In this document: positions 16,080-22,868 of the stretch, piece by piece
Position numbering within the stretch: position 1 is the stretch's first letter
Layout: every line of letters begins with the position of its first letter
From: Nocardioides sp. L-11A
Lineage (GTDB): Bacteria > Actinomycetota > Actinomycetes > Propionibacteriales > Nocardioidaceae
Assembly (NCBI GenBank): GCA_029961745.1
Contig: CP124680.1
Location: 868,001-932,000 of the forward strand
Reading direction: 5' to 3'
Length of the DNA stretch: 64,000 bases
The notes under the pieces: model-generated
What the model was told of the DNA's origin: nothing
The model's database searches: none
Seen by the model: the letters and a program-made list of their open reading frames with translations, nothing else
Translations under genes and position numbers: made by a program

Positions 16080-16574
16080 TCACTTCGCCTGGTTGACGGC
16101 GCGGACGACGCAGAGCGTCCCCGCGGGTGCATCGAAGTCGCGCTCGGCGATCCAGTCACCGGTCTCGCCCGGGCCGACTGTGACCGAGGCCGTCGCGGAG
16201 TCGACGCTGCGCCCCTGCGGGTCGGTGAAGAGAACCAGCACCGCGAAGGCCTGCTCCTCGGCCCCGGCGTTCTCGGCGGTGCCCTCGGCCCGCCAGCCGT
16301 CGGCTGTCGCGGCACATCCGGTCGGCGTGACGTGCTCGTAGAGGTCCGGGTCGTTGTCCAGCGCCGCGCCCTTCGGGAGCTCGTGCCGGACACCGGTGAA
16401 GGCCGGCGCGCTGCGCTCCGGCGGCATCGCCCGAGCCTCCGCATCGGCCTCCGCGTCAGGCGATCCGCCCGAGCATGCGGTGAGGGTCAGGAGGGCCGCT
16501 GTCGCGGCGCAGGCCGCCGCCAACCGACCGCAGGAGGGCAGGCCGAGCAGGGTGAGGATGCGGGGAGCGCGCAT
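16080..16574 (-). CDS. Lipoprotein with FxLYD/DUF4352-like domain, partner of sortase-like module 2
   Basis: 164 aa from ATG 16574 (MRAPRI). A TTG four codons upstream (16586) would give MLPTMRAPRI; the ATG is preferred because it matches the paralog's start. The signal peptide ends at a lipobox (LLTLTAC, Cys about 34) followed by a short acidic, Ala-rich linker. A domain of about 100 residues follows, containing HELPKGAALDNDPDLYEHVTPTG and a VLVLFTDPQGRSVDSATASV core, and parallels the lipoprotein at 9680-10240. The fold is probably Ig-like of the FxLYD/DUF4352 kind. The stop codon overlaps the ribosome-binding site of the giant gene 8 nt downstream, so the two are very likely made together. 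The role is inferred: membrane-attached partner of the secreted sortase/propeller protein. Confidence 0.83.
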   Translation of the reverse strand: MRAPRILTLLGLPSCGRLAAACAATAALLTLTACSGGSPDAEADAEARAMPPERSAPAFTGVRHELPKGAALDNDPDLYEHVTPTGCAATADGWRAEGTAENAGAEEQAFAVLVLFTDPQGRSVDSATASVTVGPGETGDWIAERDFDAPAGTLCVVRAVNQAK

Positions 16575-16634
16575 GGTGGGGAGCAACTTTCAGTCCGCGG
16601 TGCGGACGATGCGCACCGGCGGATCAAGCGAACC
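16575..16634 (-). promoter_or_regulatory. Upstream region conserved between the two modules (copy 2)
   Basis: Counterpart of 10241-10300, aligned without gaps at about 80% identity. This copy lies in the 81-bp divergent gap with the MFS gene at 16656, so the same stretch may also hold the MFS promoter. Conserved blocks: GGTTCGCT, GCCGGTGCGC and GAAAG before the start. Confidence 0.55.
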
Positions 16635-16655
16635 TCCACCATTAGCCGGGTGACA

Positions 16656-18107
16656 ATGATCCGCCCCGGATGTCGCCCGCCGGGTCACCCGCTCCTGGTC
16701 GTCATCGCCCTGCTTGCCGTCGTCGAGGTCGCCAGCGGCGTCATCCAGGGCTATTACGGCCCGATCATGGTCGACATCGCCCACGACCTCGACGTCCGGT
16801 ACGCCGACCTCAACTGGCTCGAGGCCTCCCAGCTGATCTTCTCGGCCCTGGTCGTCCCGCCCCTGGCCCGGCTGGGCGACCTGGTGGGGCACCGGCGGGT
16901 GCTGGTGCTCGCGACCGCGGTGACGGCCGCGGCGACGTGGGGGATCGCGTTCGCGCCGAGCTTCCCGTTGATGCTGGTTGCTTGGACGGTGCAGGGCATC
17001 TACGTGGTCTGGCTGCCGATCGAGGTCGCGGTGATCCACCGCCGGACCGCCGGCCGCCCGGACCAGGGCCGGGTCACCCGGCGCGTGGCCGCCATCCTGG
17101 TCGCCACGCTGGAGCTCTCGGTCATCGTCGCCGCCGTGCTCGCCGGTCAGCTCGCGGACCGGGTCTCGGTGACGACGATGCTGGTCCTGCCGGCCGTCGT
17201 GGTCACTGTGTGCCTCCCGGTCCTCGCGTTCCTCGAGGAGGTACCCGGCGAGCGTGGCGGCCGGTTCGACTGGGGCGGGCTGGCCCTGATGGCGGTGGCC
17301 GTCCTGGCGGTCCTCGGCGGTCTGGTGCTGATCCGGCTCGACGGGGCGGGGTCCGTGCCGGCCTGGCTGCTCGTCCTCGCCGGGGCGGCGCTGCTGGTGC
17401 CCTGGTGGCGCTACGAGGCGCGCCACGTCGACCCGATGGTCGACGTCCGGCTGTTGTCCCGCCCCGCCCAGTGGAGCGTGCAGGCCACCGCCTTCCTCGT
17501 CGGCATGTCGCTGCTCGGCGCGCAGGTGCCGCTGTCGACGTACTTCCGCAGCGACCCCGCGGTGCACGGCTACGGCTTCGGCCTGACCGCCGCCGAGGGC
17601 TCGGCGCGGATCGCGCTCTATGTCGCCTGCCTGGCCGTGGGCGCGCTGTCGCTCGGGCCGGTCAGCCGTCTCCTCGGCGCCCGGCGGGCGATGATCGCCG
17701 GCTGTGTCGTCTACGCGCTGGGGTACGCCGCCTGGCTGCCGCTGCACGGCAGTCCGGGCGCGGCCTGGGGGGTGATGGCCGTGATCGGGCTCGGGACCGG
17801 TGGCCTGGTGGCTGCGATCCCGGCGGCCGCGGCGGCCGCCGCGCCCGCCGACCGGGTCGGCTCGGCGACCGGCCTGACCAATGCGACCAAGACCATCGGC
17901 GGGGGCATCGCGTCCTCGATCTTCGCGATCTGCCTGGCGAGCACCGGCTCGCTCGGGGTCGGCGGAGGCAGCCTCGGCGGCTACTACGCCGTGTGGTCGA
18001 TCTGCGCCGCGTCGGGACTCCTCGCGGCGATCGTGCTCGCCGTCACGGCACGCGCGGCCGCACTCAGCGCTGCGCCAGCAGATCCAGCTCGATCGCCTTC
18101 TGGATGA
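16656..18107 (+). CDS. MFS drug/efflux-type transporter
   Basis: 483 aa with about 12-14 predicted hydrophobic helices. Helix 1 begins at LLVVIALLAVVEVASGVI, and the segment ARLGDLVGHRRVLV matches the cytoplasmic loop 2-3 signature (GxLaDrxGrrr) of the major facilitator superfamily. A duplicated half follows after a central loop. The general layout resembles DHA2-type proton antiporters, which export drugs or metabolites; the substrate cannot be read from sequence. ATG 16656 is chosen, with GTG 16650 as an alternative; neither has a strong ribosome site. It is divergent from the lipoprotein/sortase module 2. Its last 44 bp overlap the 3' end of the convergent luxR-type gene, so transcription of the two may interfere. 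It may export a signal or precursor for the surface locus, but this is speculative. Confidence 0.85.
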   Translation: MIRPGCRPPGHPLLVVIALLAVVEVASGVIQGYYGPIMVDIAHDLDVRYADLNWLEASQLIFSALVVPPLARLGDLVGHRRVLVLATAVTAAATWGIAFAPSFPLMLVAWTVQGIYVVWLPIEVAVIHRRTAGRPDQGRVTRRVAAILVATLELSVIVAAVLAGQLADRVSVTTMLVLPAVVVTVCLPVLAFLEEVPGERGGRFDWGGLALMAVAVLAVLGGLVLIRLDGAGSVPAWLLVLAGAALLVPWWRYEARHVDPMVDVRLLSRPAQWSVQATAFLVGMSLLGAQVPLSTYFRSDPAVHGYGFGLTAAEGSARIALYVACLAVGALSLGPVSRLLGARRAMIAGCVVYALGYAAWLPLHGSPGAAWGVMAVIGLGTGGLVAAIPAAAAAAAPADRVGSATGLTNATKTIGGGIASSIFAICLASTGSLGVGGGSLGGYYAVWSICAASGLLAAIVLAVTARAAALSAAPADPARSPSG

Positions 18108-20619
18108 CCGCCTCGCGCGAGTTGACCCCGAGCTTGCGGTAGATCCGCTGCAGGTGGGTCTTCACCGTGTTCTCCGACACGTGGAGCGCGGCGGCGGCCG
18201 TGGCCCGGGTGGGGTGCTGGGCGAACGCCGCGATGACGGTCCGCTCCTGCGGCGTCAGCGAGGCGGCCACGATCTCGCCGGTGATGCAGTCGGGGACCGG
18301 CGCGGCGAGGTAGTCGCGCAACGCCGAGTCGCCCTGCTCGGCGGCCAGCGCACGCAGTCCGGCCAGGTCGGACGCGGGCAGGTACATCAGGTGTGCCCGG
18401 GCGCCGGTGGGCCCGACGATCGCGAGGACCCGATCGAGCAGGGCGGCCGCCGTGTCGGGACGCTCCGAGCGCAGCGCCGCGGCGGCGCCGAGGGTGAGGA
18501 CGGCGGCCAGCGACCGGGTCGTGTGCCCGGGGCGCGTCTCGAGCCGGGGCAGCGTGCCGAGCGCATCGGCCGCCTCACCGGCGAGCAGCCGGGCGAGCAG
18601 GACGGCGGGCGCCAGCTGGCCGGCGTACCGCGTCCGGGTGCGCAGCAGGGGGCCGGCCTTGGTCCGGTTGCCCGCGGCCAGCCAGAGCACGGCGAGGGTG
18701 GCGCGGACCGCGGCGCCGCCGAGGCTGTCGGCCGTGCCGGGCGGCGCGGGGGTGCGGGCGAGGGCGGCCTCGATCCGGTGCGCCTCCGTGGCAGCGTGCC
18801 CGAGGCCGAGGCGGGCGTGCATCAGGGTCCAGGTGACGAAGGGCCAGAACTCCGAGGCCGTGACGAACGGGCAGTCGTCGTACTCGGCGATCGCCGCGGT
18901 CAGCTCGAAGTCGTCGAGCAGCAGCGCGGCCTGCCCGATCCGGCCCATCGCGTTGACATAGGTGTGGGTCTGGCCGGGGCGCCACGCGGCGGGGTCGACG
19001 TGGGCCTGGGCGGCCCGGGCCTCGCCGCAGCGGCCGTCGAGGGCGTTGAAGCCGACGGCGTAGACCGCCGTGTGGTTGAGCGTCTCGGGGCGGGTGCTCA
19101 TCGTGATGGCCCGGGTGGCGGCGGTGCGGGCCGCCTCGACCTGCCCGTCCTGGAACAGGGAGTAGCCGAGGTGGCGCAGCGTGGTGGCGCCGAGGTCGGC
19201 GACGTGGTGCTGCTCCCCGTCGGGGATGGTGTCGAAGTGGGCCAGGGCCTGCTGGGCGGCGCGGCCCGAGTCGTCGAATCGGCCCAGCGCCCGCAGGCTG
19301 GCGACCTTGGCGGTGTGGACCATCAGCACCTCGCCCGGCGTCGAGCCCGGTGCGGGCTGGCTGACCGAGGCGGGGATCCGGAAGTAGTCGGCCGCCGCGC
19401 CGAGGGTCGCCGGGTCGCGGTGGCACGCCAGCCCGCGGCCGAGCGCCAGCGCGGGGTACTGGGTGAGCGCGCGGCTCGGCACGCTCGCCAGCTGCCGGTC
19501 GAACCGGGCGGTCGTGATCGTCTCCGGGTTGCTCGCCACCAGTGCGGCGTAGCCCCGCCCGGCGACGTCGTACTGGCGGGCGCCGACGGCCACCTCGAAG
19601 GCGGTCTCGAAGTTGCCGTTGCGGTACAGCCAGGTGGCGGCGAGCCGGGCGTGCCGGGCCTGGGTCGGCGCCGGCAGCCGGCTCGCGTCGGCGAGCATCG
19701 CGGTCCGCAGCGACTCGACGTACTGGAAGACCTGGCGTCCGGGCGCGAACGGGATCCAGCGTCCGAAGCCGTTCCACTCGAGCTCGGCGAGGGTCTCCTT
19801 GACGTCGGTCGTCCCGGTCAGGTCGATGGCGAGATCCGTGTCGAAGTACGGCGGCAGGCAGGTCGCGAGCACCAGGTCGTAGGCGGCACCGGTGCCGAGT
19901 TGGATGCGGAGGTCCTCGGCGACGAGCGACTGCCAGTCGGGCGCGGCCGGGTCGGCGGCGGCGCGGGCCAGCGAGAGCATCCCCGCGCGGACGGCGAGCG
20001 GGAAGCCTCCGGTCGCGGCGTGCAGGGCCTCGGCCCGCTCGGCGAGGCCGGGCTCGCCGAAGGTCCGCAGCAGCTCCTGCGTCTCCTCCTCGGTGAAGGC
20101 GAGGTCCGTGCCGGTCAGCAGCTCGACCTCCCCGCGCAGGGTCCGGCCGGGACTGGCCAGGCCGGTGGCGGTCCGGGTGGTGACGACGATCGTGAGCTCC
20201 GGGCAGAGCCGGACCAGCTGGGCGAGGTCGGCGTCGACCGGGCCGGTGTCGTCGCGCAGCCGCTCGTGGGCGTCGACCACCAGGACCAGGGGCCCTCGGC
20301 CGGTGAGGGCGCCGGCGACGAGCGCGGGCAGGTCGTCGGCACGCTCCACGTCGTCGACCAGTCCGGCGGCCTCGTCCGCGGGCAGGACGCCGAGGCGGCC
20401 GGCGTTGGTCAGCACGGCCTGCCAGAAGTTCGACCGCGCGACATGGTCGGTCTCGAGGGTGACCCAGACGACCGACCCGCTGGTGCGGGTCGCCACCCAG
20501 CACCGGACCAGGCTGGTCTTGCCCGAGCCGCTCGGCGCGGACAGCACCACCAGACGCGGCTCGTCCCGATCCAGCCGTTCGTGCAGCCGGGGACGCGCGA
20601 GCAGGACCGGTCCCGTCAT
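18064..20619 (-). CDS. MalT-type large LuxR-family ATP-binding transcriptional regulator (paralog)
   Basis: 851 aa. P-loop APSGSGKTS (about 28-36), Walker B-like LVLVVDAHER (about 111-120), a long TPR-like helical middle and a C-terminal LuxR helix-turn-helix (about 788-848, SENTVKTHLQRIYRKLGVNSR). ATG 20619 has an AAAGGTGG site upstream. Similarity to the regulator at 1927-4524 runs end to end, including WNGFGRWIPFAPG and QVFQYVESLR, so they are recent paralogs. In this family ATP and an inducer drive oligomerisation and activation. Placement just outside the duplicated lipoprotein/sortase modules suggests that regulator and target were duplicated together. Convergent 44-bp overlap with the MFS gene at its 3' end. 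Confidence 0.9.
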   Translation of the reverse strand: MTGPVLLARPRLHERLDRDEPRLVVLSAPSGSGKTSLVRCWVATRTSGSVVWVTLETDHVARSNFWQAVLTNAGRLGVLPADEAAGLVDDVERADDLPALVAGALTGRGPLVLVVDAHERLRDDTGPVDADLAQLVRLCPELTIVVTTRTATGLASPGRTLRGEVELLTGTDLAFTEEETQELLRTFGEPGLAERAEALHAATGGFPLAVRAGMLSLARAAADPAAPDWQSLVAEDLRIQLGTGAAYDLVLATCLPPYFDTDLAIDLTGTTDVKETLAELEWNGFGRWIPFAPGRQVFQYVESLRTAMLADASRLPAPTQARHARLAATWLYRNGNFETAFEVAVGARQYDVAGRGYAALVASNPETITTARFDRQLASVPSRALTQYPALALGRGLACHRDPATLGAAADYFRIPASVSQPAPGSTPGEVLMVHTAKVASLRALGRFDDSGRAAQQALAHFDTIPDGEQHHVADLGATTLRHLGYSLFQDGQVEAARTAATRAITMSTRPETLNHTAVYAVGFNALDGRCGEARAAQAHVDPAAWRPGQTHTYVNAMGRIGQAALLLDDFELTAAIAEYDDCPFVTASEFWPFVTWTLMHARLGLGHAATEAHRIEAALARTPAPPGTADSLGGAAVRATLAVLWLAAGNRTKAGPLLRTRTRYAGQLAPAVLLARLLAGEAADALGTLPRLETRPGHTTRSLAAVLTLGAAAALRSERPDTAAALLDRVLAIVGPTGARAHLMYLPASDLAGLRALAAEQGDSALRDYLAAPVPDCITGEIVAASLTPQERTVIAAFAQHPTRATAAAALHVSENTVKTHLQRIYRKLGVNSREAVIQKAIELDLLAQR

Positions 20620-20693
20620 GAGTCGCCACCTTTCGGGGTGACTCTAGTGTCGGGGCGCCTCCCGGGGAACCGAATCCCAGACTGACCCCGAGG

Positions 20694-21056
20694 TCAGGCC
20701 CGGGCCTCGCCGCCCCAGTTCGCCAGCTTCGTGGCGATGTCGTGCAGCCGGCTCTCCGGGACGCCCTCGGCCTCGAAGGACAGCTGGACGTGGTCGTCGG
20801 AGGTGCGGGCGAGGCCGACCCTCCCGGACTCGGGCAGGTGCTCGATGATCCGGACCAGGCGGTTGCCGATCCGGCCGAGCTGTGAGGCGTGCTCGTCGGA
20901 GAGCTGGCCGAGGGCCTCGGGCTCGCGGTGGTGGAGGGTCAGGCCGAGCCGGTCGCCGGCGTCGTGGCGGGCGAGGATCCAGACCTCGTCCTCCCAGATC
21001 ACCTGGCCGGGGGCGAAGGACGTGCTGTCGATGAGCGGCTGCGCGGACTCCGTCAT
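20694..21056 (-). CDS. Small HIT-like protein lacking the histidine triad
   Basis: 120 aa from ATG 21056 (GTGAGG upstream). A longer in-frame start at 21119 is unlikely because it would lie inside the inverted repeat at 21109-21177. The order of elements (VIWEDEVWILARHDAGDRLGLTLHHREPEALGQLSDE, then LGRIGNRLVRIIE) parallels the N-terminal half of HIT-family nucleotide hydrolases, where a short strand is followed by an H-rich turn and a helix. However, the diagnostic HxHxHxx motif is absent: the matching place reads DDHVQLSFEAEG. It may therefore be a non-catalytic relative or a coincidental fold resemblance. Function unknown. It stands alone, divergent from the ECF sigma gene, with a long palindrome between them. 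Confidence 0.6.
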   Translation of the reverse strand: MTESAQPLIDSTSFAPGQVIWEDEVWILARHDAGDRLGLTLHHREPEALGQLSDEHASQLGRIGNRLVRIIEHLPESGRVGLARTSDDHVQLSFEAEGVPESRLHDIATKLANWGGEARA

Positions 21057-21108
21057 GGCCTCACTCTGCCACCCGTCCTCCCGGCCTCGCCCGGCGCCCC
21101 TGGTGTCT

Positions 21109-21177
21109 GTGCGGTTCACCTACCGAATTCGTCGCCGCGGAGCCCGGTTCACGACAATTCCGGTAGGTGAACCGCAC
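21109..21177. repeat. Long intergenic inverted repeat (21.1 kb)
   Basis: GTGCGGTTCACCTACCG at 21109-21125 is repeated exactly in inverted form at 21161-21177. The pairing extends inward imperfectly (AATTCGTC against GACAATTC), leaving a loop of about 17-20 nt. It lies between two divergent genes, so it is not a simple terminator. Possible roles are operator, attenuator-like RNA or palindromic repeat element. Confidence 0.75.
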
Positions 21178-21230
21178 CTGGCCGGCCCCCGCGGTGCAAC
21201 GATCCTCCCGGAGCCGGACATGGGAGAGGC

Positions 21231-21809
21231 ATGAGCGACATCTCGGGCCCGGGCCCCGCCCGGGAGGACGACTTCCGCCGGCTGTACGCCGCGCACTTCG
21301 ACGCGGTGCTCGGCTTCGCCCTGCGCCGCACCGACCGCCCCGAGGATGCGGCCGACGTCACGGCCGACACCTTCCTCGTCGCCTGGCGCCGGCTGGGTCA
21401 CGTGCCGCCGGGGGAGGGAGCCCGGCCGTGGCTCTACGGCGTCGCGCGGCGCACGCTCGCCAACCACCGTCGCGGGGAGGGACGCCGGGCGGCGCTCGGC
21501 GATCGTCTGCGGCTCCAGATCGCCCATGCCATGGCCGATCTGGCCGACGACGTGGTGCACCGGGCCGACGTGACGGCCGCGATGAAGCGGCTCAGCGCCC
21601 GTGACGAGGAGGTGCTCCAGCTGCACCTGTGGGAGGGACTGGAGCCGCGGGAGATCGCCGAGGTGCTCGGTCTCCCCGCGACCGTCGTACGGCCGCGGCT
21701 GTCGCGCGCCCGGACCCGACTGCGGGGCCTGCTCGGCAACGATCCGCCCGGCGCCGGACATCTCCCTGCAGAACCCATCACCTCGACCCCGAAGGAGGGC
21801 TCCCGATGA
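21231..21809 (+). CDS. ECF-family RNA polymerase sigma factor
   Basis: 192 aa. Region 2 reads FRRLYAAHFDAVLGFALRRTDRPEDAADVTADTFLVAWRR (about 15-54), the DAEDV-like -10 recognition segment of sigma-70 group 4. Region 4 (about 110-160) contains LSARDEEVLQLHLWEGLEPREIAEVLGLPATVVRPRLSRAR, a helix-turn-helix that binds the -35 element. ATG 21231 follows GGGAGAGG. The stop overlaps the next gene's start (ATGA), so translation is coupled to a membrane protein that probably acts as its anti-sigma factor. The target promoters are not known. The inverted repeat at 21109-21177 just upstream might be part of its control, but it does not look like an ECF promoter. Confidence 0.93.
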   Translation: MSDISGPGPAREDDFRRLYAAHFDAVLGFALRRTDRPEDAADVTADTFLVAWRRLGHVPPGEGARPWLYGVARRTLANHRRGEGRRAALGDRLRLQIAHAMADLADDVVHRADVTAAMKRLSARDEEVLQLHLWEGLEPREIAEVLGLPATVVRPRLSRARTRLRGLLGNDPPGAGHLPAEPITSTPKEGSR

Positions 21810-22855
21810 ACCGCACGATCACCGACGCCGGTGTCGCGGGCCTCGCCGTCCGGGAGGGTCGCGCCGAGCTGCTGGAGGAGATCATGACCCTGACCCCTGT
21901 CGAGACCCCCGATCCGATCGCCCCGTCACCGCTTCGCCGGATCGTGCCCGTCCTCGTCGCCGTGGCGGCGGTCGCGGCCGTGGTCGCCGGAACGGCCTGG
22001 CTCGGCCGACAGGGCGACGACGGCTCCGCCGTGACCGCGACGCCCGGTCGGGGCAGCGGCGAGCTCGCCGTCCTGGAGGCACCGGGCTGGGTGTTGACCT
22101 ATGCCAGGGTCGACGACCACGGCGGCGACCTGGTCTACCGGAGCGGCGACGAGGCGGATCTGGAGATCAACTGGCGCCCCGCCGACGCGTACGCCGGATA
22201 TGTGACCGATCGCGAGGACATCGGGGTCAGCGAGGATGTCGAGGTGCTGGGCGCTCCGGCACGCCTGTGGGCCTACGCGGACGACGACCACACGGTGATC
22301 CGCGAGGTGGTTGGCGAGCACACCATCGAGGCGCGGGGCACGGGCCTCTCCAAGAGTGCCTATCTCGGGTTGCTCGACCGGCTCACGCCGCTGGATCCGG
22401 CCGACGCCCGCGACCACCTCCCGGCGAAGGCGTTCGCCGACGCCGGCTACGAAGCGCCGGGAAGCTATCGTCCGCTCATCCCGGAGCGGCCCGCCCTGAT
22501 CCGGGACCCGGGCTGGTCGCTGGGCATGGAGGACCATCAGTACTTCTATGAGCGCGGCCGCGCCCAGGTTCTCATGTCGCCGGTCGGCGGAGTCGAGGAC
22601 CCGTTCGTCTACGACCGCTACCTCGAGGCCGACGTCCGCGAGGAGATCACGGTGCTGGGCGAGCGGAGCCTGCTCGCCGAGTGGAAGGAGGCGGACGGCA
22701 CGCAGTACCGGGTTGCCGCCGTGCCCGCCACCTCGACCTCGGCGCTGATCTTCGAAGGCACCGGGCTGACCCGCAAGGAGTTCCTCGAGGTCGTCGCCTC
22801 GGCGGAGTGGGTCTCACCCGAGGAGTACGCGGCGGCGGTCACCGGACAGGGCTGA
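21806..22855 (+). CDS. Membrane protein coupled to ECF sigma factor (putative anti-sigma factor)
   Basis: 349 aa. A short cytoplasmic segment (1-45: AGLAVREGRAELLEEIM...) is followed by one membrane helix (about 50-70, VPVLVAVAAVAAVVAGTAWLG) and an extracellular domain of about 275 residues. The topology is that of single-span anti-sigma factors whose outer domain senses a signal. No zinc anti-sigma motif (HxxxCxxC) is present. The outer part appears to contain two halves of similar tone (APGWVLTYARVDDHGGDLVYRSGDE and DPGWSLGMEDHQYFYERG), which may be an internal duplication. The start overlaps the sigma gene's stop by 4 bp (ATGA). The partner role is inferred from position and topology. Confidence 0.75.
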   Translation: MNRTITDAGVAGLAVREGRAELLEEIMTLTPVETPDPIAPSPLRRIVPVLVAVAAVAAVVAGTAWLGRQGDDGSAVTATPGRGSGELAVLEAPGWVLTYARVDDHGGDLVYRSGDEADLEINWRPADAYAGYVTDREDIGVSEDVEVLGAPARLWAYADDDHTVIREVVGEHTIEARGTGLSKSAYLGLLDRLTPLDPADARDHLPAKAFADAGYEAPGSYRPLIPERPALIRDPGWSLGMEDHQYFYERGRAQVLMSPVGGVEDPFVYDRYLEADVREEITVLGERSLLAEWKEADGTQYRVAAVPATSTSALIFEGTGLTRKEFLEVVASAEWVSPEEYAAAVTGQG

Positions 22856-22856
22856 A

Positions 22857-22868
22857 TAGGCTAGGCCC
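22857..22868 (+). promoter_or_regulatory. Leaderless promoter of purC
   Basis: TAGGCT at 22857-22862, six nt, then GTG at 22869. This places a typical actinobacterial TAnnnT -10 box so that transcription would begin at or next to the start codon. No ribosome-binding site precedes the GTG, supporting a leaderless transcript. Confidence 0.65.

Noticed and set aside
10336..16341. A 2001-codon plus-strand open frame across the module-2 genes
   Set aside because: It is the antisense shadow of the giant sortase-like gene. Its translation is Gly/Arg/Val-rich without domains, while the minus frame has a signal peptide, ribosome site and clear repeats.
16590..17747. Minus-strand 385-codon frame opposite the MFS gene
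   Set aside because: Gln/His/Arg-rich translation with no known fold; the plus frame has transmembrane helices and MFS motifs.
22856..22868. Riboswitch or leader upstream of purC
   Set aside because: The gap between the previous gene and purC is only 13 bp, with a -10 box inside it, so no leader RNA can exist.
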